Source: Oscillatoriales cyanobacterium
GTDB lineage: Bacteria > Cyanobacteriota > Cyanobacteriia > Cyanobacteriales > Microcoleaceae
Assembly: GCA_004293365.1 (NCBI GenBank)
Contig: RDYN01000049.1
Span: 1 to 37,240, forward strand
Reading direction: 5' to 3'
DNA: 37,240 nucleotides
Position 1 is the stretch's first letter. Every line of letters starts with the position of its first letter. This document shows, in pieces, positions 33,211-37,240 of this stretch. The notes beneath the pieces are model-generated. The model was not told where the DNA came from, made no database searches, and saw nothing but the letters and a program-made list of their open reading frames with translations. A program made the position numbers and the translations under genes.

Positions 33211-36000
33211 ATGCCAATAGACGACGAAGATTTTGAAATCCAAATCAGCGACGATCGCAAACTGCAACTCTTCACAGACAGACACGAATTTACCCGCCGA
33301 TTTGCCTTTTATTTAAACGAAGACCAGCCCCGCGAACAAATTTTGTATTTTTTCGGGGATGGAGGCAACGGCAAGTCATTGCTCCTCAAACACTTGGAGT
33401 ATCACTGCTGCAAAAAATTTCCGCCGGATGTGTGGCAACAATGGCGCGAACTCCCAGAATCGCAAGCCGCCGAAGTTGCTGATTTCGTCCGCAATGCAGA
33501 ACCTAAAACCTACACTCCCATCCCCGTAGTCAGACACGATTTCGGATTGATACCGATTAAAGAAGATAAACCCCAAGATAGATTTTACGGCTTGCTGATG
33601 CTGCGGCGCAATCTGGCAGAGTCAGCCAAGAAATATAAATTTAAATTTCCTAATTATGATTTTGCTTGCTTTTGGTATTTGCTGAACAAAGGCGAGTCAG
33701 ACGCAACTCTCAACCAACTTTTCCCCAACGATTTGATTGACTTTTTGACACCTGTAGTGGAAACATTTGCCGGATTTCCCGTGGTGTCGCAAGTGGCGGC
33801 GGGGCTGAAATTGATCGACAAATTCGGTGGCATTAAACGAACAATGAAATTAATTCAAACGCGGTTGGGAGTCAGCGACGAAAGGGCTGATGAAATTCGC
33901 CGTAAAGATATTGATACTGAATTAATCGACTGTTTGCCGAAATTGTTTGCAGGTGATTTGAATGCAGCAGTGGCTGGCAAAAATAAACCCGATCGCCTGG
34001 TGATGCTATTTGATACTCACGAGAAAATGTGGGATGCCAAACGCAATTCTCAAGGCGCAACTTTTTGGTATCAAGATGAGTGGTTTCGGCGGTTGTTGAG
34101 GGCGCTGGATTACAGATTGGGGATTGTGGTTGCTGTGGCGGGGCGAGATTGTCCGGTGACGCAATTGCAGTGGCCGAATGCGCCGAGGTTTCCGATTCCC
34201 GCAGATTATATAGATGCCCAATTGGTGTGGCATTTGTCGCCGGATCATGCGAGGGATTACTTGCACAAAGTGGAGATTGACAAGGCAGATTTGGCTGATG
34301 CTGTAATTAAATATGCCAGTGTCAATCCCGATCAGAGTTGGGAAGATTTGCAGGTACATCCGTTTTATTTGGGTTTGTGCGCGGATGTGGTGCTGGCAGA
34401 AAGAAGGCGGGGAATTGAGTTGCTGGCGTCGGATTTTGCGCGGATTCCGAAGTTGGAAAATAAGACTGCGGAGTTGACGGATCGTTTGTTGATGTATGTG
34501 GATCGCGAAGTGCGATCGGCGGTGCATTCGCTGAGTGCTTGTCGCGCTTTTGATGAGGATTTGTATGTGAAATTGGGTTCTGGTTGTCACTTCCAGGCAA
34601 GCAGTGCAAATTTTGAGATGTTGACGAGTTTTTCCTTTGTGTGGAAATCGCAGAAGCGGGGGGATAACTGGTATCGGATTCACGATTTATTGCGGCGTTT
34701 GGATGCGGAAAGGGATAATCCGAAAACTCGCAGAGCTCATGAGGTTTTAGAGGGGCATTATCGGGAAGTCGGGGATGCGGCGGAGGCCATTTTTCATGCT
34801 AATCGCTTGGATTGGCTGCGGGGTGTGGAGGAATGGGAAGGGGTGTTTAATAAAGCTTTGAACAAGAGTCGTTATGGGGAATGCAAGTCGCTGCTAGGAG
34901 TTAGAGAGGAGTTGTGGATTAAAAGTGATTATTCGCTGGGACTGATTTCACGAGCTGAAGGATTTTACTATACTATGTTAGCTCGATATGCAGAAGCAAA
35001 ACAAGAGTATTTGGAGGCAGTTGCAGCTTACAATCGCGCACTCATCACAAATCCTGACGATCAAAATACGCTTCAAAGCAAAGGGTTTGCGCTGCTAAGT
35101 CTGGGTCAGTTACAGAAAGGTATAGGAGAATTTAAGGTGGCAAAACAGTCTTTGTCAGATGCGCTCGCTACCTGTAATTTAGCTTTACTTATTTCACCGG
35201 ATCATATTAGTGCTTTCAACATCAAAGGGCTGGTGCTGAACTGCCTGGGTGGTGTGCAGGCAAGGCTAAAAGAATTTGAGGCAGCAAAACAGTCTTTCTC
35301 AGATGCGATCGCAGTCTTGAATTCTCCTTTACTTATTGCACCGGATAAGAATCATCTTCTCAACAGTAAAGGAAATGTGCTGCACAGTCTGGGTGATTTG
35401 CAAGCAAAGCTAAGTGAATTTGAGGCGGCAAAACAGTCTTACTCAGATGCGATATCTGCTTATAATTCTGCTTTAATTATTGCACCGGATTCTATTGGCA
35501 ATCTCAACAACAAAGGGAATACGCTGCGAAGTCTGGGTGATTTGCAAGCAAAGCTAAGTGAATTTGAGGCGGCAAAACAGTCTTACTCAGATGCGATCGT
35601 AGCCTTTAATTCTGCTTTACTAATTGCACCCGATGATATCGGTGTTCTCAATAACAAAGGGATTGCGCTGCGATGTCTGGGTGATTTGCAAGCAAAGCTA
35701 AGTGAGTTTGAGGCGGCAAAACAATCTTACTCAGATGCGATATCTGCTTATAATTCTACTTTACTTATTGTACCGGATTCTATCATGGCTCTCAACAACA
35801 AAGGGATTGCGCTGCAAATTTTGGGTGATTTGCAAGAAAAATTACTTGAAAGACAGGAAGCACTCAAAAATTGGCAAGAGGCGCTGGAAATGTTTAATCG
35901 ATCTTTAGCCATTGCTCCTAACAACGATAGTCTTCGCAATAGACGCGATGCGCTGCAAGAATCTCTCGATAATTTGGGTGAGGATACTGTCAGCTTGTAG
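33211..36000 (+). CDS. STAND-type P-loop NTPase with 48-residue TPR-like repeats
   Basis: A 929-aa protein with an N-terminal P-loop NTPase: Walker A FGDGGNGKS (K55) and Walker-B-like LVMLFDTHE (D268). A helical region (~370-600) contains a winged-helix-like stretch (WYRIHDLLRRLDAER). The C-terminal ~330 residues are TPR-like repeats, the last six with an exact period of 48 residues. This is the STAND layout, in which a sensor repeat array controls an NTPase switch; such proteins serve in signalling or phage defence. No effector domain is visible ahead of the P-loop, since only ~48 residues precede it, so output may need a partner. The start is the ATG at 33211; longer frames back to 32992 run through a palindromic repeat and are rejected. 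Confidence 0.82.
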   Translation: MPIDDEDFEIQISDDRKLQLFTDRHEFTRRFAFYLNEDQPREQILYFFGDGGNGKSLLLKHLEYHCCKKFPPDVWQQWRELPESQAAEVADFVRNAEPKTYTPIPVVRHDFGLIPIKEDKPQDRFYGLLMLRRNLAESAKKYKFKFPNYDFACFWYLLNKGESDATLNQLFPNDLIDFLTPVVETFAGFPVVSQVAAGLKLIDKFGGIKRTMKLIQTRLGVSDERADEIRRKDIDTELIDCLPKLFAGDLNAAVAGKNKPDRLVMLFDTHEKMWDAKRNSQGATFWYQDEWFRRLLRALDYRLGIVVAVAGRDCPVTQLQWPNAPRFPIPADYIDAQLVWHLSPDHARDYLHKVEIDKADLADAVIKYASVNPDQSWEDLQVHPFYLGLCADVVLAERRRGIELLASDFARIPKLENKTAELTDRLLMYVDREVRSAVHSLSACRAFDEDLYVKLGSGCHFQASSANFEMLTSFSFVWKSQKRGDNWYRIHDLLRRLDAERDNPKTRRAHEVLEGHYREVGDAAEAIFHANRLDWLRGVEEWEGVFNKALNKSRYGECKSLLGVREELWIKSDYSLGLISRAEGFYYTMLARYAEAKQEYLEAVAAYNRALITNPDDQNTLQSKGFALLSLGQLQKGIGEFKVAKQSLSDALATCNLALLISPDHISAFNIKGLVLNCLGGVQARLKEFEAAKQSFSDAIAVLNSPLLIAPDKNHLLNSKGNVLHSLGDLQAKLSEFEAAKQSYSDAISAYNSALIIAPDSIGNLNNKGNTLRSLGDLQAKLSEFEAAKQSYSDAIVAFNSALLIAPDDIGVLNNKGIALRCLGDLQAKLSEFEAAKQSYSDAISAYNSTLLIVPDSIMALNNKGIALQILGDLQEKLLERQEALKNWQEALEMFNRSLAIAPNNDSLRNRRDALQESLDNLGEDTVSL
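35103..35870 (+). repeat. Six in-phase 144-bp coding repeats in the STAND gene
   Basis: The GGGT(GATTTG)CAAGC landmark recurs at 35103, 35247, 35391, 35535, 35679 and 35823, always 144 bp (48 codons) apart. Units starting at 35391, 35535 and 35679 are nearly identical at the DNA level for more than 60 bp (GGCGGCAAAACAGTCTTACT), while the outer units are diverged. This points to recent internal duplication or gene conversion of the central units. Confidence 0.92.
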
Positions 36001-36003
36001 GGT

Positions 36004-36246
36004 GCGTCAGTCTCAAAGAAACCGGGTTTTTGCCCAAATCTACGCATCACAAGCAAGAATTATCGAAAAAACCCGGTTTCTGGCCACCCGCGCGTCAGTC
36101 TCGAATCTACGCATCACAACCAAGAATTCTCGAAAAAACCCGGTTTCTGGCCACCCGCGCGTCAGTCTCAAAGAAACCGGGTTTTTGCCCGAATCTACGC
36201 ATCATAACCAATAATTATCGAAAAAACCCGGTTTCTGGCCACCCGC
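36004..36246. repeat. Tandem array of AAACCCGG repeat, three units (88, 67, 88 bp)
   Basis: Units begin with GCGTCAGTCTC at 36004, 36092 and 36159. Each full unit contains AAAGAAACCGGGTTTTTGCCC, CTACGCATCA, then CGAAAAAACCCGGTTTCTGG and CCACCCGC. The two GGTTTC arms are inverted and can form a long hairpin. The middle unit lacks the 21-bp left arm. The array fills the whole spacer between convergent genes. Confidence 0.9.
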
Positions 36247-36255
36247 GCGCTAGCC

Positions 36256-36711
36256 CTAAGATTTGATACCTGACGGCGCACAACTCTTGCTCTTTTCCGA
36301 TTCCAGGTATTGCTTGTAAGCCACCTCATCGCCACCAAAAGAATTGATCGATACCTGTCGTTTCGGCATCGATTTCAGAGGAGCATCGATCGGGCTATAC
36401 CGACAGTAACACATCACAATTACGTCATAGTCGCTCATCGGAGTTGGAATATCAGGCGTGTATGTTTGCACCCGCACAACTTCCCAATCACTCACCCGAT
36501 AATGAGTATTGTGTGCGTGTTCATTTGGATCGTGTTCTGACTCCACCCGCACAAATTCTACAGGGCGATATCCCGGTTCAGGAATCGGTTCCTCAGAAGA
36601 ATCCCAGTTTTCTGCAATGATAAAAGTTAGAGCTTGGCTGTGTTGGAGTTTTCTCTGTCTCCAGCCTTCATCTTCACCTGACTCAGCCTGAAAAACAATG
36701 TACTTCTGCAT
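36256..36711 (-). CDS. Hypothetical protein, second gene of a coupled pair
   Basis: A 151-aa protein that I do not recognise. It is acidic, lacks a signal peptide and has a mixed strand/helix pattern (YIVFQAESGEDEGW, YRVSDWEVVRVQTYTPDIPT, DYDVIVMCYCRYSPI). The start is the ATG at 36711 with GGAGG at ideal spacing; an upstream frame to 36771 is less likely. Its ATG overlaps the stop of the preceding gene by one base (TAATG), so the two products are translationally coupled and probably act together. It converges with the STAND gene, and an AAACCCGG array separates the two stops. Confidence 0.65.
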   Translation of the reverse strand: MQKYIVFQAESGEDEGWRQRKLQHSQALTFIIAENWDSSEEPIPEPGYRPVEFVRVESEHDPNEHAHNTHYRVSDWEVVRVQTYTPDIPTPMSDYDVIVMCYCRYSPIDAPLKSMPKRQVSINSFGGDEVAYKQYLESEKSKSCAPSGIKS

Positions 36712-36935
36712 TAGTTTTCCTCCGTTTCTTCGAGATAGTTGGGAAATTCTGTTTTCCCTTTGAACACGCAATCAACTTCAAAAATGTACTTATTTTCTAT
36801 TTCCTCAATTTCCAGCAGTTTCCAGCCATACTTTTTCTGCATATCCCGACATTTCTGCGGGTTGGTGGCGCTGTGTCGAGAGATATCCCTCTCTGCATCG
36901 TAGCGCAGCCACCTATTTGGATCGTTATTTGTCAT
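36711..36935 (-). CDS. Small hypothetical protein, first gene of a coupled pair
   Basis: A 74-aa charged protein not assigned to a family. Features are NDPNRWLRYDAERDISRHSA, a CRDMQKKYGWKLLEIEE helix, and an acidic end. It has no signal peptide or membrane segment. The ATG at 36935 is preceded by AGGAG about ten bases upstream. It is followed by a one-base overlap with the 151-aa gene. The small size, pairing and coupling resemble a toxin-antitoxin or two-subunit layout, but no toxin motif is visible, so this is only a possibility. Confidence 0.6.
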   Translation of the reverse strand: MTNNDPNRWLRYDAERDISRHSATNPQKCRDMQKKYGWKLLEIEEIENKYIFEVDCVFKGKTEFPNYLEETEEN

Positions 36936-37102
36936 TATTGATATAGCTCCTGTGTTGGCTCTACAACATTGGAGAAGTCGTCTTGACTCGGTGTTTGCCG
37001 CACTGCGTCAAGGCGCATCTTTAGAGTTGATTTATTTTATGATAATACCAAATCATCCTTTAATACCCTCTTTATTCCAAGTCTTTGACTGTTGATGTAT
37101 GC

Positions 37103-37240
37103 ACTCCGACAAAGAAACCGGGTTTTTGGCCGCATCTGCGAATCACAACCAAGAATTATCGAAAAAACCCGGTTTCTGGCCACCCGCGCGTCAGTCTCAA
37201 AGAAACCGGGTTTTTGCCCAAATCTACGCATCACAACCAA
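37103..37240. repeat. AAACCCGG repeat array, two units, cut by the window end
   Basis: One complete unit (about 37103-37187) has AAAGAAACCGGGTTTTTGGCC and CGAAAAAACCCGGTTTCTGG. A second starts at GCGTCAGTCTC (37188) and stops at the window edge. Sequence and order match the 36004-36246 array, so the two brackets flank the coupled gene pair. 36936-37102 holds the probable promoter of that pair and nothing else recognisable. Confidence 0.9.

Noticed and set aside
37037..37240. 67-codon minus-strand frame at the window end
   Set aside because: It is a translation of the AAACCCGG repeat array. The same peptide (RRFGQKPGFFETDA) appears opposite the STAND gene end for the same reason.

Overview
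The window looks like a chromosomal segment of a filamentous cyanobacterium of the Oscillatoria/Microcoleus type. GCGATCGC (HIP1-type) octamers and their GATCG cores are frequent in genes and spacers. Heptamer tandem repeats occur (TTGACAG, GATTTTA), palindromic repeats fill the spacers, and several protein families present (DUF1822, Uma2, large CHAT proteins, TPS exoproteins ending in CHAT) are typical of such genomes. Genus assignment is inference. No rRNA, tRNA, CRISPR array or intact transposase gene was seen.

Layout. 1-743 is a repeat block whose 58-bp tandem array runs into the 3' end of a hybrid sensor kinase gene (715-3771, minus). Next are a secreted VWA-domain protein (3879-4988, minus) and a Uma2-type nuclease-fold gene with a good promoter (5311-5895). 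At 6294-10245 a LuxR-type regulator faces a plus-strand run: DUF6010 - two-domain rhodanese - second DUF6010 - PAP2-like membrane protein - small two-TM gene with an internal stop - NTF2/SnoaL-like protein. At 10958-12272 (minus) a ricin-lectin/NlpC-P60 secreted protein is preceded by a small secreted protein. 12273-13708 is almost entirely repeats, followed by an 87-aa protein and more repeats.

The centre (14452-27269, plus strand) is the most interesting part: a sigma-70-like factor, a DUF1822 protein, a CHAT (caspase-like) protease with TPRs, an exported FecR-like/Fn3-like/TPR protein whose start overlaps the preceding stop, and a 2480-aa two-partner-secretion exoprotein with a long beta-helical body, a Pro/Ala/Thr-rich region and a C-terminal CHAT protease with intact His and Cys. 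Gaps of 25 and 31 bp and one ATGA overlap link the first four genes. A TerB-like protein follows the giant gene. I infer an envelope-to-cytoplasm signalling or proteolysis module with a caspase-like protease at both ends; this is unproven.

The right part holds an RRM RNA-binding protein (28705-29271, minus), a large TPR/M48-like membrane protein with a degenerate zinc motif (30265-32757, minus), a STAND-type P-loop NTPase with six exact 48-residue C-terminal repeats (33211-36000, plus), and a coupled two-gene unit of unknown function (36256-36935, minus) bracketed by arrays of an AAACCCGGTTTC palindromic repeat. The second array is cut by the window end.
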